A stretch of DNA of 64,000 bases from Xanthostigma xanthostigma (GCA_963575645.1 OY754469.1:49372753-49436752), one strand, 5' to 3'; positions 35,126 to 46,428 are shown, counted from the stretch's first letter. Notes: generated by a model not told the origin, from the sequence alone. Program-made: numbers and translations.

Positions 35126-35712
35126 CTAGTGTGACCTGTGCGAATTATTCGCACTAAATAAGTATAATAATTATCACTTTACAAAATTATTTTTTAAATA
35201 TGATTGCAGGTATTCAATTCGTTTCTAATTTTGCACACTGCTTATAACGTTCTTCTTTTTGTTGTATTACAATATGAAGCTCAGATGACAGATCGAAGAA
35301 ATATTTTACTAAAATTGTCATATAGAGACGCAAGTAGCAAAAGCGTTGAGCTAAGCCGTCAGATGGTATCATGCAGCATTGCTATGACGTTGTTCAGAGT
35401 TGCTCGCTGTTTCAAAATTAAAGCCGTCAGATGGCAGTATGCAGTATTGTGTCTGTTGTATTACAATATGAAAGTCAGATGACAGATCGAAGTGTTGACG
35501 TTGTTTCAAAATTAAATCCGTCAGATGGCAGACGTTGTTCAGCGTTGCTGTATTTTAATTAATTTACAAAAACAAAAGCAATAATAAATTTTTTAGTTGT
35601 CGATGTCAGTAGAGCAAGAAATTATCTGTAAAATGATATATAATTTATGTGGAGAAATTGTGAGGTTTTTTCTAAAAAGGGAGGCAAACATCTTTAACCT
35701 TGGCGTATTAAT
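35126..35712 (-). mobile_element. Helitron-like element, family Hx, copy 1
   Basis: Read on the minus strand the 3' end has the hairpin GTGCGAATAATTCGCAC (7-bp stem, 3-nt loop), then AGGTCACA and CTAG before a host T, the Helitron 3' layout. The opposite end starts ATTAATACGC and lacks the classic TC, so it may be of the Helentron type. Copies lie at 48487-49069 and 58629-59195. Internal TCAGATGGCAG phrases repeat several times. Confidence 0.7.
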
Positions 35713-35937
35713 TATATATGATTCTGAATTGATGGAAATTATCGTCATAAAGTTCCCAAGTCAACTGAAAAATCTACATTTCTTTAATCTGTCGGTTTGT
35801 CACCATTTTTGTCCCACAAGATCTACAAATTTTGGAAGTACTTATAAAACTTTTAAGTTCTAATGACGTCAGAACATTACTTTAACGAATCGGGGAAATA
35901 CCGAAAAATATAAGAGTGTTGTCCGTCAGGAAATCAT
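35713..35937. other. Short unassigned stretch
   Basis: No feature. Confidence 0.3.
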
Positions 35938-36260
35938 GGAACACAGTGCAAGATATCAAACTTCCGGCCAGCGTGGTGTATACTATTTTCTTCATACCTC
36001 AGTCTTAAGTACGCTTATTAAATACATAACTAATTAATTACATAAAAACACAGATAAATTCCAAACAAGTAGCTTTGAGGTTATACGTTATAAAACACGG
36101 ATGACAGCTGGTCGCGACTATTAGCTAAAATGAAATAGGGTTTTTTCTTTACTGCATAAGTGCGTGTAATCCCACCAATGCGTAAACATTACACTTTCTG
36201 CTTGATGCCGAAAGTATGTACTTTCGATCGAGGTATGAAGAAAAATATATTAAACAAACA
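35938..36260 (+). repeat. Dispersed repeat, family G, copy 2
   Basis: Starts near ATATCAAACTTCCGGCC and ends GTACTTTCGATCGAGGTATG. Contains ACAGCTGGTCGCGACTATTA and GTAATCCCACCAATGCG. Confidence 0.75.
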
Positions 36261-36606
36261 TCCATCGAAGCCCTGTTTGGTGAGTTAGTTGGATTACGCC
36301 TTCCGTGCGTCGCCAGTTATACAGAGGTAGCGTCGCGACGCTGATACATAAGTAATATATATCGAAGGAGACCAAAGTTGCGATTGAGAGGCAGCAGGAA
36401 ACAGCAAAGTGTTTGATATCCGAACTAGTCTCCTGCGATTTGAAGATCCCGGTTACAACATGTCGTGTGCTTAGAGAAACAAGCTATATGAACTTGATAG
36501 ACAAAGAGGACAAGAGAAAGCTTGGAATATACAATCACTTCAAAAAGTTAAGAACCTATTTCGTTCTTTTTCGGTACTATTTAAAACAGGAGTATCTACT
36601 TAAAAT
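36261..36606. other. Possible upstream part of a LINE
   Basis: A 66-codon open stretch (36413-36613) precedes the LINE fragment; no conserved reverse transcriptase motif is readable, so it is left unassigned. Confidence 0.3.
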
Positions 36607-36952
36607 ATGCTAAATTTTGCTAAAGAAAATCCTGAATTATTTAATATGAATCATTTTAACCATCCTCACAATACGAGACATAAACAGAACTGGAAACAAC
36701 TGCAATCCAGTCTAACTGTAGTTCAGAAAGGAGTAATGAACTCAACAATAAAAATTTACAACAATATTCCAGGAGAAATAAAAGACCTACCGCTCAGTAC
36801 ATTTAAAAAAAGACTAAAGGACACGCTGTGTGATCAGTGTCATAATAATATCAGACTTTTTGTAAATTGTAATTTTTTGTATGACATTTTTCTATGCACT
36901 TGTGCAAATCAGAAATAAAAACATTCTATCTATCTGTCTATCTATTATATTC
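36607..36952 (+). pseudogene. LINE reverse transcriptase, C-terminal end and 3' tail
   Basis: 103 residues with HNTRHKQNW, VVQKGVMNSTIKIYNNIPGE and IKDLPLSTFKKRLKDTL, the pattern found just after the RT domain of CR1/Jockey-type LINE proteins (TRN.., IKLYNKLP.EIK.., FK..LK..L). It is followed by AATAAAA and a (TCTA)n tract, a microsatellite 3' tail. The rest is 5'-truncated, the usual fate of LINE copies. A second such end lies at 46429-46913. Confidence 0.75.
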
Positions 36953-37104
36953 TTTTTTTTACATTTTTTTACATTCAACTGTTATCATATGTAATTGAAA
37001 CACTTTTAGACTTTATGAAATGCTATTTCCAGATGATAATATGGTAGATTATAGACACTTAACATCAGCGTCTATATTGCTAGTTCTAAAGCTAAAGGCT
37101 GGTT
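36953..37104. other. Unassigned short spacer
   Basis: No feature seen. Confidence 0.3.
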
Positions 37105-37302
37105 TTGCCGCTGACTGCTGATACAGTGGCTGGCTGCCGTGCAGATTACGAAGATGAAAATGACGTCACTGCAGGCTCCCAAGATGGATTTCAAAATTAG
37201 AACCTATTTTTCTTGCTAGCTCATCTGCTTGTTTTGATCAAGAACCAAACAGGAAACATTATCTTGTTACGTGAGCTACATGGACAAACGCCCACAAACA
37301 AT
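37105..37302 (+). repeat. Dispersed repeat, family D, copy 2
   Basis: GATGGATTTCAAAATTAGAA, TTTTTCTTGCTAGCTCATCT, ATCTTGTTACGTGAGC and ATGGACAAACGCCCACAAAC correspond in order to 60868-61068 and to the complement of 15308-15450. Confidence 0.7.
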
Positions 37303-38012
37303 CACTGCGCCACAATGTGTGTTCTGTTCAGAGACAATAAACGTCCACTTTTGTTAACATTCAAACTATCTGAGTTTTATTATTTTTTTTGTTCCAATTG
37401 TATTTTTTACGCCACTAAATACAAACAAAGGGCAAATTTAGTAGTAGAGCAAATTTAGTAGTACTACAGTAACAGCCTCCAATATATACAGCATGTGTAA
37501 GTACAAATTGTACATCCTAAGGAAAGAGATAGAAACTAGGAAGTAGAAGGAAAGAGAACACGAATGTCTGACACTCTTTAGATGGCAACAGATGTCGCAC
37601 AAAGCGGCGGGACATTAGTGTCACAAATGGGACAAAAGTGTTTAAATAAATAATGCTTATAAGGATCAGACATCATATAAAACATGAACAATGTCAAGAT
37701 AAAATGCATGGCCAACTCAAATGTGACGCAACATTTTTTTTTATTGTTTTTGAAAAATAAACAGCTACGAATCTATATCTAATTACAAAAATGAAACAAT
37801 CAAATTGTTGTGATAGTGTAATAGTCATCTTCTTATATTTGTTTATAAACTGTTTAGAGATTTTTTTGTTTTTTTGTCAGAAAAATGTTTAAGGCTCATA
37901 TTTTGAAATATAGTCTGATATTTAAATTATTTAGCAATCAGAAAGGGATTATTTAGCAATGTGTTGTCAAATTTGATGAAAATTACACGATTACATTTCT
38001 TTAATCACAAGT
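37303..38012. other. Unassigned interval
   Basis: No gene or paired repeat. Confidence 0.3.
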
Positions 38013-38020
38013 TAGTGTTG

Positions 38021-39432
38021 AAAAAGTATAGATATATCGATGTATCGATATTTTTAATTTAAAACATCGATATTTTCGCCGATATATTTTGATCCGATAT
38101 ATCGATACAAAATATCCAATATTGAAAATTGTATCAAAAACGATGTATGTATTTTTTATATTTATGTAACTATATAGTCACTAGAATCCATTTAAAAATA
38201 TTAGAAGACAGCTTTTTAGTTTTTGATATTTTTGTAATTATTATATTGCCTAATAAAAAGAAATACTGGTAAAAATACCTTCATTTTTATTGAGATTTTT
38301 GTACATTAAAATAATGTACATTTTGTATAAAAATTACTATTGATAACATTAAGCTAAATACACTATTATTTTAAAGACGAAAAATCTTTTGAAAATTTGA
38401 CCGATATATCGATATTTTTTCCCCGATATATCGACGTCGATATCGATATTTTTATAAATATCGATACATCGATATATCGATATTTTTTTCTGGATATATC
38501 GACGTCGATATTGATATTTTTATAAATATCGATACATCGATATATCGATATTTTTTTCTCGATATATCGACGTCGATATTGATATTTTTATAAATATCGA
38601 TACATCGATAAATCGATATTTTTTTCTCGATATATCGACGTCGATATTGATATTTTTATAAATATCGATACATCGATATATCGATATTTTTTTCTCGATA
38701 TATCGACGTCGATATTGATATTTTTATAAATATCGATACATCGAAATATCGATATTGATATTTTTATAAATATCGATACTTACATCGATATATCGATATT
38801 TTTTTCTCGATATATCGACTTTGATATTGATATTTTTATAATATCGATACATCGATATATCGATATTTTTTTTCTCGATATATCGACGTCGACATTGATA
38901 TTTTTATAAATATCGATACATCGATATATCGATATTTTTTTCTCGATATATCGACGTCGATATTGATATTTTTATAAATATCGATACTTACATCGATATA
39001 TCGATATTTTTTCTCGATATATCGACTTTGATATTGATATTTTTATAATATCGATACATCGATATATCGATATTTTTTTTCTCGATATATCGACGTCGAA
39101 ATTGATATTTTTATAAATATCGATACATCGATATATCGATATTTTTTTCTCGATATATCGACGTCGATATTGATATTTTTATAAATATCGATACTTACAT
39201 CGATATATCGATATTTTTCTCTCGATATATCGACTTTAATATTGATATTTTTATAATATCGATATATCGATATTTTTTTTCTCGATATATCGACGTCGAC
39301 ATTGATATTTTTATAAATATCGATACATCGATATATCGATATTTTTTTCTCGATATATCGACGTCGACATTGATACTTTTATAAATATCGATACATCGAT
39401 ATATCGATATTTTTTTTCACTTCCGACATCCC
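38021..39432. mobile_element. Possible hAT-type element filled with satellite
   Basis: The 8-bp TAGTGTTG is found on both sides (38013-38020 and 39433-39440). Inside the left duplicate is AAAAAGTATAGATATATCG, and before the right one is ATATTTTTTTTCACTTCCGA, whose complement is similar. The satellite array would then be the element's expanded interior. Confidence 0.5.
38398..39418. repeat. TATCGATA-rich satellite, about 15 units of 68 bp
   Basis: ATACATCGATATATCGATAT recurs about every 68 bp. A variant with ATACTTACATCG starts at 38774, 38982 and 39189, that is every 207-208 bp, so the array has a higher-order period of three units. Every unit contains self-complementary ATATCGATAT and CGACGTCG. 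Confidence 0.9.
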
Positions 39433-39440
39433 TAGTGTTG

Positions 39441-39924
39441 ATCTTGTTAGGGCGCCGCTGGCTATGACTACTAACTTACTGTAACGTGAGGCTGTGCCCT
39501 CCGAGCGAAGACCAACGTCGCGCGGGTGCCAGTGATTTAAAGCATGTTCTGATTACAATTTGATGATTGTTTCCAGCAGAAGGGAGAGTCGACATCCTGG
39601 GGCACGTCGGTGAACACTATCAAAACCCGGCTATAGCTCTAACTTATCTTAAAACACGTTTTATAATAAAAATTATATACGACTTTTAACGCTGGCTGTG
39701 TTTCTTTTTTCACAAATTTAGGTCACTTCCGTAGTGGCACTATCAACGCTACATCAATTTTGACAATGCACACTGAAACCATTAAAAGAAAAAACATTTT
39801 GAGCTTATGTTAATTTATTTCAATCATTCACACAAAACAAATATAACCATACTCTCTGATTTTTATTTTTTTTTTATTGCATTTTTTTAAGTTTGTACAT
39901 TTTGGTAGAGCGGTTCTGAAAAAT
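39441..39924. other. Unassigned spacer
   Basis: A GC-richer part (CGAAGACCAACGTCGCGCGG near 39505) without a gene. Confidence 0.3.
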
Positions 39925-41056
39925 ATAATAAAAATAATGCGCTTAACGTCCTTGTCTCGATTTTATATCATAACAGACGCCACTATTTTCCATCTATCAC
40001 ACTTCCCGTTATTTTCTACATTTTTAAACTTCCACTTAATTAATAGCAATGGGCGAATGAAGGAATTTTAGGACATTATGATAAGGTAGGCAAATTTTGA
40101 GCATAGGAGCTTGACAGGTAGTCGGCCATGGCCTTGAATAAGGAACCATGCCTACATTTCTCTGGAATTATTGAGGGAAGCCATGGAAAACCTCAACAAG
40201 ACGGCCGGTACAGAGATTATGGCTAAGAGCTGGCTACGGAGAAAATGGGTGACTCGGTGCAGAGCTAAAAATTTGCAGAATAATAGGAGATAGTATAAGT
40301 AAGTAGGGAAAAAATTGCCAGAAGGCTAGGCGGAAGATAAAGAGACGCCAGAAGGCGCTAATGTTGCGAAAAATCAGTGCACTTCTGGCAATTTCTATAC
40401 TTATTCTGTTATTCAAAACTAGATTATATATTATATATATTATACATTATATAGTTAAACTAGATTATATATTATGCATTATATAGTTATAAGGGCATAC
40501 TGACAATTCAAACATGATATAATAATCGACAAATATTCAAAATTATTAATGACATTGTGATAGAAATAAAATTAATCGTCATATATTTTCATTAATAAAA
40601 TTACGTTGTTATAACAACGCAATTTTATTAATTTATATAATTTTATTTCTATCAAAATGTCATTAATAATTTTGAATATTTGTCGAATGTAATTATTATA
40701 TCATGTTTGAATTTTCAGTACGCCCTTATAACTATATAATGCATAATATATAATCTAGTTTTGAATTACAGAATAAGTATAGAAATAACCAGAAGTGCAC
40801 TGATTTTTCGCAACATTAGCGCCTTCTGGCGGCTCTTTATCTTCCGCCTAGCCTTCTGGCAATTTTTTCCCTACTTACTTGTACTATCTCCTATTATTCT
40901 GCAAATTTTCAGCTCTGCACCGAGTCACCCATTTTCTCCGTAGCCAGCTCTCCGTCTATTACCGTTTCTCGGCGAGAAAGTCCCAGCTACATCTGCACCC
41001 GGTTCATCCCGAATGCGAGTCTAGTGATCTCACCACTACGCCATCCCGCTCGGTGG
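39925..41056 (-). repeat. tRNA-headed SINE split by a long palindrome
   Basis: The body lies at 39925-40224 (GCCATGGCCTTGAATAAGGA, AACCTCAACAAGACGGCCGG) and the head at 40955-41056 (minus strand GAGCGGGATGGCGTAGTGGT). The two parts meet in consensus order once the palindrome is taken away. Confidence 0.85.
40225..40954. mobile_element. Long-arm foldback inserted in a SINE
   Basis: AGAGCTGGCTACGGAGAAAA on the left and TTTTCTCCGTAGCCAGCTCT on the right. The arms run about 360 bp each to a centre at CGTTGTTATAACAACG (40611). Short frames on both strands at 40234-40416 and 40761-40943 are simply the two arms. No transposase; the target duplication is unclear. Confidence 0.85.
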
Positions 41057-42183
41057 TTCTGAATAAAACGTCGGTGTGATTACTGAGTGGGGAAGAAATT
41101 TCGTCGTAGTTAATGAAGTTTGTATCTGATCATCCCTGTAGAATGAAATCTGTATTCTAATAGTGTATGCAATATGATAATAAGTTACCCCTAATAATAC
41201 GCTGAACGGCTGAACATTTCCTCCGAACAGAGCGTCGTTGAAGCATTCGAAGAAGAACACATAACGAAGCGTAAGTCACAATTTATGGGCCTGATATACT
41301 AGAGCAACAGAGAGACTATAGTCGGTATAGACATTGCATGCACGCTTCTGAAATTGTTAAGTCAAGAAAAGTGGAGAAGACATTAATGACAAAGTTAAGT
41401 TTATCCCATGAAATATTAAATTTCATAAAATATATCGCTTGTTCGCCTGTGCAGCGCATCGTTTCTCAAACAATGGCACACAAAATGATCTCAAGCCTGA
41501 ACACTATAATAATACGTCAAACTTCAAACAGTAAACTTTCAGATTCCAGTCTATCTGTATCTACAAGCGATGACATTTTAGAAGGACGTAAAATAGAAAA
41601 ATTATATTGTCCTCTCTTCCCGGAACGCACTTTCTAAACCAGCTAAAGTTCGAAATATAGTTCAGCAGAAACAAGAAACGGGATGAATTGAGAACCAAAC
41701 AGTGGTTCAGGATTGCATCAAATCGAAGAATGTTTGGTACAAAAGTTGTTTTCTTTGACCCAAAGAACAATAATCTGAGAGAATAAAATATGGGTTTAAA
41801 AAAAGTGGAGGTACAATTGATGTCTCGTAGTCTTCCCCCTTGATTTGTCTGAAACCTTTTTTTTTCGAAAACAATTCCTTTACGAAATAATAATAGATAA
41901 TCTTTATTAGTACCACATTATATAGCACTAAATGGATGTTCCGGGTTTAAGCTATGTCACTCGGGGCACCCCATATAAGTTTATAAAAATATGCTGTCAC
42001 AAAAGAAAATTACTGAATAGACTATGTACTCGTAATCAAAATCTGATTGAAAAAAGACGTGACGTAAGCAGTCATCAGTACCAATCTTTTTCTGAGCACC
42101 ATTTCGAGTCTGTTCTGATCTATTCTTTGAGTTAATAAATATATTGATGAAATACTACCAAATCTACTCATATATATCCTTTA
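41057..42183. other. Unassigned interval with one ATG-started frame
   Basis: A 99-codon plus-strand frame at 41338-41637 starts at ATG (MHASEIVKSRKVEKTLMTKL) but has no recognisable domain or splice context. It may be a transposon relic or chance. Confidence 0.3.
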
Positions 42184-42503
42184 AAAAATAGAGAATAGTT
42201 ACTTCTTACCACAACAAGTTTATTAGTGGATGTACATTTCGAGAGCTATGCTCTCATCTTCAGCAATACACTGTATTGCTGAAGATGAGAGCATAGCTCT
42301 CGAAATGTACATCCACTAATAAACTTAAAAAATAGAGAATAGTTACTTCTTACCACAACAAGTTTATTAGTGGATGTACATTTCGAGAGCTATGCTCTCA
42401 TCTTCAGCAATACACTGTATTGCTGAAGATGAGAGCATAGCTCTCGAAATGTACATCCACTAATAAACTTGTTGTGGTAAGAAGTAACTATTCTCTATTT
42501 TTT
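42184..42503. repeat. Foldback element, family B, tandem copy
   Basis: A complete palindrome arm pair (centre near 42273) is followed by a second, nearly identical one (centre near 42420). Each arm has GATGAGAGCATAGCTCTCGA and CATCCACTAATAAACTT. The second unit alone has the full right arm ending GAAGTAACTATTCTC. Confidence 0.9.
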
Positions 42504-43013
42504 ATTAGATTCAAACCACAGTGCTCCTAATATTTTTGTTATATATATCCTTATTCAGAAAGGAACCATATTTTAAAACACGGTATAAATGAAGGTACCT
42601 ACCATATCTTTTAAATAAAACTTTTAAAAAGGTGAATAAAGTATTAACGTGAATATTTATATAAGCAGTATAATATGCAAACAGTAATTAAAATAATTAC
42701 TAGAAACTATACAAAACTTCTTGAAGAGTTATAGCGACATATAATAATTAAATAAAGTTCCCACAATGAAAATAAAAATTTGTATAGGTTTTTTTTTCTT
42801 CCCGATAGAGAGTACCTATGTACTAATCTAAAACCACGGGCAACGATTAACCTATTATTTATGAAGATAAGACTGCTTATTCTATTTGTGTAACCGGAAG
42901 ACTAAAATAAGTTGATCTCGATCGGAGCTTTAAAAATTCGTGCCCGGAGTTGGGCAACTCTGTTGATTGTTTTTCTTCTTGGAATCAGAAGTGGAAGGTT
43001 GTAATATAGTTAT
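42504..43013. other. Unassigned spacer
   Basis: No gene seen. Confidence 0.3.
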
Positions 43014-43086
43014 ACAGGGCGCGCAATAAAATATGTATACCTACGTATCTACCAATGGCGGCTTACTGGCATTCTGCGCGCCCTGT
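43014..43086. repeat. Very small TIR element (73 bp)
   Basis: ACAGGGCGCGCA and TGCGCGCCCTGT are perfect complements at the ends. Confidence 0.6.
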
Positions 43087-43340
43087 TTTGTGCTTGGTCG
43101 ATAATATTTCTAATTTGCAATATTCCCACGTTGGGAATATTCCAGGAAAGCTGCCAAGTTTTTCGTAAATTGTCGTAACTTAGGAGTATTAAAAATGACT
43201 ATATTAAACTATATTACATTAGTTGAAAACAATTTTTTTTGTTTAATAATAAACTCATTTTCTTTTTACTTTAAACTTTTCCGACAATATTGCAACGCAA
43301 TAACAAATGTTCTATATAAGTATTTATAGTTATTTTTGGT
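43087..43340. other. Unassigned spacer
   Basis: ATTCCCACGTTGGGAATATT near 43119 is a short inverted repeat. No gene. Confidence 0.3.
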
Positions 43341-43826
43341 CAGTGCCAGATTTAGACTCTTTGATGTCCTAAGCATTTCTTGCTTATGGGCCCCATCTCT
43401 AATATGTTCAGTTTATAAAAAAATTCAAATTGATGGAAAAAAGTTAAAAAGCATAGATGTTTAAGAAAAAAATTGAATTTTACTATTAATGCTTCCATTG
43501 AAAATTTGATTGTCTATAAAATCGGACTTAGGCATTTTTACACAATTAATAGAAAAAAGTTTCAAAATTTTAAAACTAGAAAAATTGAACTAATTGAAAA
43601 AATGTTTTTCGAATACATTTCATAAGTTATTATTTATTTTTAAATACTTCTAAAAACAGTTTTATATCAGTAAATAAAATTTTTGAGAACATGACAAAAA
43701 GAAAAAAAAAATTGTTGACACGGTTTAGTGAGGTACTTTTCATTTCTGAATGGTGCTTCTTGGTGCCCCCTGAGACGCGATGCCCTAAGCAATTGCTTAA
43801 TTTGCTTATATGTTAATCCGGCACTG
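43341..43826. mobile_element. Non-autonomous hAT element (486 bp)
   Basis: CAGTGCCAGATTTAG at the left and TTAATCCGGCACTG at the right. The 8-bp target duplication TTTTTGGT is intact (43333-43340 and 43827-43834). The subterminal GGGCCCCATC/GGTGCCCCCTGAG and TCCTAAGCA/CCTAAGCAATTGCTT are typical of this hAT group. No transposase frame. Confidence 0.9.
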
Positions 43827-43834
43827 TTTTTGGT

Positions 43835-44539
43835 CCAAACGTGATAAATTCCAACCCGAAATTTAGTTAAATCTTGCTCTGTTAATTTTTTTACACGCAA
43901 AAAACCTATTAAAGTATAAAAAACGAATTACATATTTTAGTATTTTAAAATTTCGACAAAACGCAATGTTTATAGTACAGCCTGTATATTATAAGGTCTT
44001 ATATTTTTGATATATCTGGTCTATGGACAAGTGATATATCAACAAACATATTGTACAAATACATACAATATATTGTATAATATACAAGGCATCACAGAAA
44101 GTACTATTCGATATAAACCAAAATAATTTGCTTTATATATTTTGTGGTAGTACCTATACCTTCGCATATCTAAATTATTTTTAATATTTTCCACGCCACT
44201 CCATCCAGTCAGTAATGTAGGAATTGTGAGAGGACGTTCAATATTTTTACACGTCAAAAAAGTGTTTTAAAGATTTTCAATTTTGTATGTGCATATCCTT
44301 GTCTAACTCTCTGTCAAACCCTGTATAACAATACTATACACTTATACCAATATGTCGCATATGAATACTTCAAACTTACTATTTGCATTGTTTCTAGCTG
44401 TACATTGTACTTTGTGGAAACAAAAAATTGTAATTTCTGTCTGCATTATATTTCTTTTCTGAATTCTTCCATAATAATTAATGCATTAAAGCTACGTTTT
44501 GAGTTTTGGATTTTTTTAAGTGAATATTTCTTTAAAAAC
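43835..44539. other. Unassigned interval
   Basis: No gene; AT-rich. Confidence 0.3.
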
Positions 44540-44627
44540 GTGGGTACTCTCGTTTCCCCGTGTAACAGAATTTGTCACGAAATTGTACTATTATAGTAAC
44601 CATTTATAAACAGTGATTTTTTTGTAA

Positions 44628-44698
44628 GCATTGGTGGCTCAGTGGTAGGATGCTGGCATACCACGCACCGGCCCGGGTTCGATCACCGTCAGGTGCGC
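44628..44698 (+). tRNA. tRNA-Gly-like sequence, left arm
   Basis: GCATTGGTGGCTCAGTGGTA and GCCCGGGTTCGATCACCGTC fit tRNA-Gly boxes A and B. The anticodon loop reads ATACCAC. The 3' acceptor strand (AGGTGCGC) fails to pair with GCATTGG, so it is not likely to be a functional gene. Confidence 0.6.
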
Positions 44699-44893
44699 GC
44701 AACAGTTTGTTTTCGTAATTTTTTTTAATTGTTTTTAAGTATACCTATTATATACAAAATTTTCGACTTATTATAAAAAACAATATTTGCAGTAAACCTG
44801 CGAAAAAATTAAAAATGTGTCACGAAAACGTATTACAGAAGTGAAACTTCTAGTTGCAGATCATACGATTGCATTTGGACAAGTAAAAATAAT

Positions 44894-44954
44894 GTGTTAC
44901 GAGATAGTTTCACGTTCAGACGAAATATCTGAACGTGAAACTATCTCGTAACAC
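44894..44954. repeat. Perfect hairpin, 27-bp stem, 7-nt loop
   Basis: GTGTTACGAGATAGTTTCAC begins the left arm and its exact complement ends the right arm. The loop is CGAAATA. It lies near the centre of the tRNA-Gly foldback and is far better preserved than the outer arms. Confidence 0.9.
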
Positions 44955-45062
44955 TTTTTTCCAATGTTGTTTTTTTAGCTCAAGTATTATTTTGAAAAAT
45001 TAGTCGAAAATTTTGTATTTAATAGTTGTACCTACTTAAAAATAATAAAAAAAATTGTTGTT

Positions 45063-45133
45063 CGCACCTGACGGTAATCGAACCTGGGCCGGCCGCGTGG
45101 TATGCCAGCATTCTACCACTGAGCTACTAATGC
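45063..45133 (-). tRNA. tRNA-Gly-like sequence, right arm
   Basis: On the minus strand GCATTAGTAGCTCAGTGGTA, a loop ATACCAC and CCCAGGTTCGATTACCGTC, 71 nt. Same form as 44628-44698, with several differences, so the two have diverged. Confidence 0.6.
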
Positions 45134-45240
45134 TTACAAAAAAATGGTCGTTTATATAGGATTACTTATATTACAATTTCATGACAAATTCCGTTACATA
45201 GAAAAATCAATTTCGTTACATAGGGAAACGAGTTTATCCC

Positions 45241-45649
45241 CGTTTATAAAGAAGAAAAAATAAAATGTATAATTGAATAAAAACATTAAACGTCACCCTT
45301 AAAAATATTTAACTGAAAATAATAAAAATACCAAACGTAATCGACATAAATCAGAATTCGAGGATTGGGAAAACATTTTAACGTTTTGTGTCGTTAAATC
45401 TCTGTTACAATTTGAATAAAACCGGATTGCAGATAGAAAGAGAGGTGTGTGTTCAGGGATGATCTTGCATAGAGGACAAGCCGCGTGTGGCGGTGCCGAT
45501 ATCACGGAGGAGGCAGGAACACCCGATGGGACTGTCTTAATGTACAGCGCACTTCCAACGAGGATCGCATGTTTGTTGGACTCTCGAGGTCTCAGTTTGT
45601 TTTTCGTCCCAACAAAATATTGATCCTTCTCATCATATACTTTTATTCT
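45241..45649. other. Unassigned interval
   Basis: A 125-codon minus-strand frame (45299-45676) overlaps a 67-codon plus frame. Neither has a recognisable domain and the region adjoins family E repeat, so no gene is called. Confidence 0.3.
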
Positions 45650-46012
45650 ATACTGAGCATAGGAATAAAATCGCAATCGAACTATTAGGGTGCAAACATA
45701 TACTTCTGTCTTTTTTTACGCCGTAAGCACTGGCGTATCCAGGAGGGACCCGGCTTAAGAAATTTCTAATTTGCCCCCTCCTGGGCCAAAAGCAAGGCAC
45801 GTCCATTTTAACGTCATATAAAAAGACAAAGTTTTTGAAACAGAGATACTTTATTCAGATTGAATGCAAGTACATCAACCAATCCTATCACCGGAGAAAT
45901 CAAGGAATTACATCGAAGAAAGAGACGCAGATATATTTACGATACGCTTTGTTGCGTTCACTCACCGCATATTGAGTAGATAGGCAATGATTCATATATA
46001 GTTAATTAACAG
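45650..46012 (-). repeat. Dispersed repeat, family E, copy 2
   Basis: Inverted copy of 32840-33190: GCATAGGAATAAAATCGCAA, GCACTGGCGTATCCAGGAGG and GCAAGTACATCAACCAATCC appear as complements there in the same order. Confidence 0.7.
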
Positions 46013-46036
46013 ATATATTCATAATATTCAAAACAC

Positions 46037-46345
46037 CGAGCGGGGTGGCGTAGTGGTGACAGCACTAGACTCGCATTCGGGAGGTGCCGGGTTCGAATCG
46101 CGGCGGGGGCAGATGTGGCTGGGACTTTTTCCTGCTGCCTCTCGCCGAAAAACGATAATTTCTGTACAGGCCGTCTTGTCGAGGTTTTCCATAATAATAA
46201 TAATAATTATAAATAATTTAAAATAAAATAATAATAATTCCAGATTTAAATATCACGATGGTTCCTTATTCACGGGCATGGCCGAATACCTGTCAAACTC
46301 ATGTGCTCAAAATTTGCCTACCTTATCCTAATGTCCAAAAATTCC
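46037..46345 (+). repeat. tRNA-headed SINE, full-length copy
   Basis: Head CCGAGCGGGGTGGCGTAGTG with box B GGGTTCGAATCG. The body contains CAGATGTGGCTGGGACTTTT and GGCATGGCCGAATACCTGTC and ends in ATTCGCCTATTGCTATT. A small AATAAT expansion is inserted near 46190. Confidence 0.85.
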
Positions 46346-46428
46346 TTCATTCGCCTATTGCTATTAAATAAGTTAAGTTAAAAAAATTAAAAATTATAAT
46401 TATTTTCACTTTTAATAAACATTGCTCA

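Larger units (their letters stand above)
44540..45240. repeat. Foldback with tRNA-Gly-like sequence in both arms
   Basis: The outer arms GTAACAGAATTTGTCACGAA (44561) and TTCATGACAAATTCCGTTAC (45178) are inverted, as are the tRNA-Gly-like blocks 44628-44698 and 45063-45133 and the AAATTTTCGACTTATT/AATTAGTCGAAAATTTT blocks. The centre has a perfect 27-bp hairpin. Confidence 0.85.

Noticed and set aside
35204-35482. Conserved 85-92-codon frame present three times (also 48565-48828 and 58863-59117)
   Set aside because: It follows the Helitron-like element in each case, starts at a non-ATG codon, and its end differs by frameshift between copies. Conservation is explained by recent common origin of the element.
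38398-39418. CRISPR-like array
   Set aside because: Repeats are contiguous 68-bp satellite units without unique spacers, in a eukaryotic genome.
40234-40943. Two identical short proteins on opposite strands
   Set aside because: They are the two arms of the palindrome at 40225-40954, not genes.
45299-45676. 125-codon minus-strand frame
   Set aside because: No domain recognised; non-ATG start likely; neighbours are dispersed repeats. Could not be supported as a gene.
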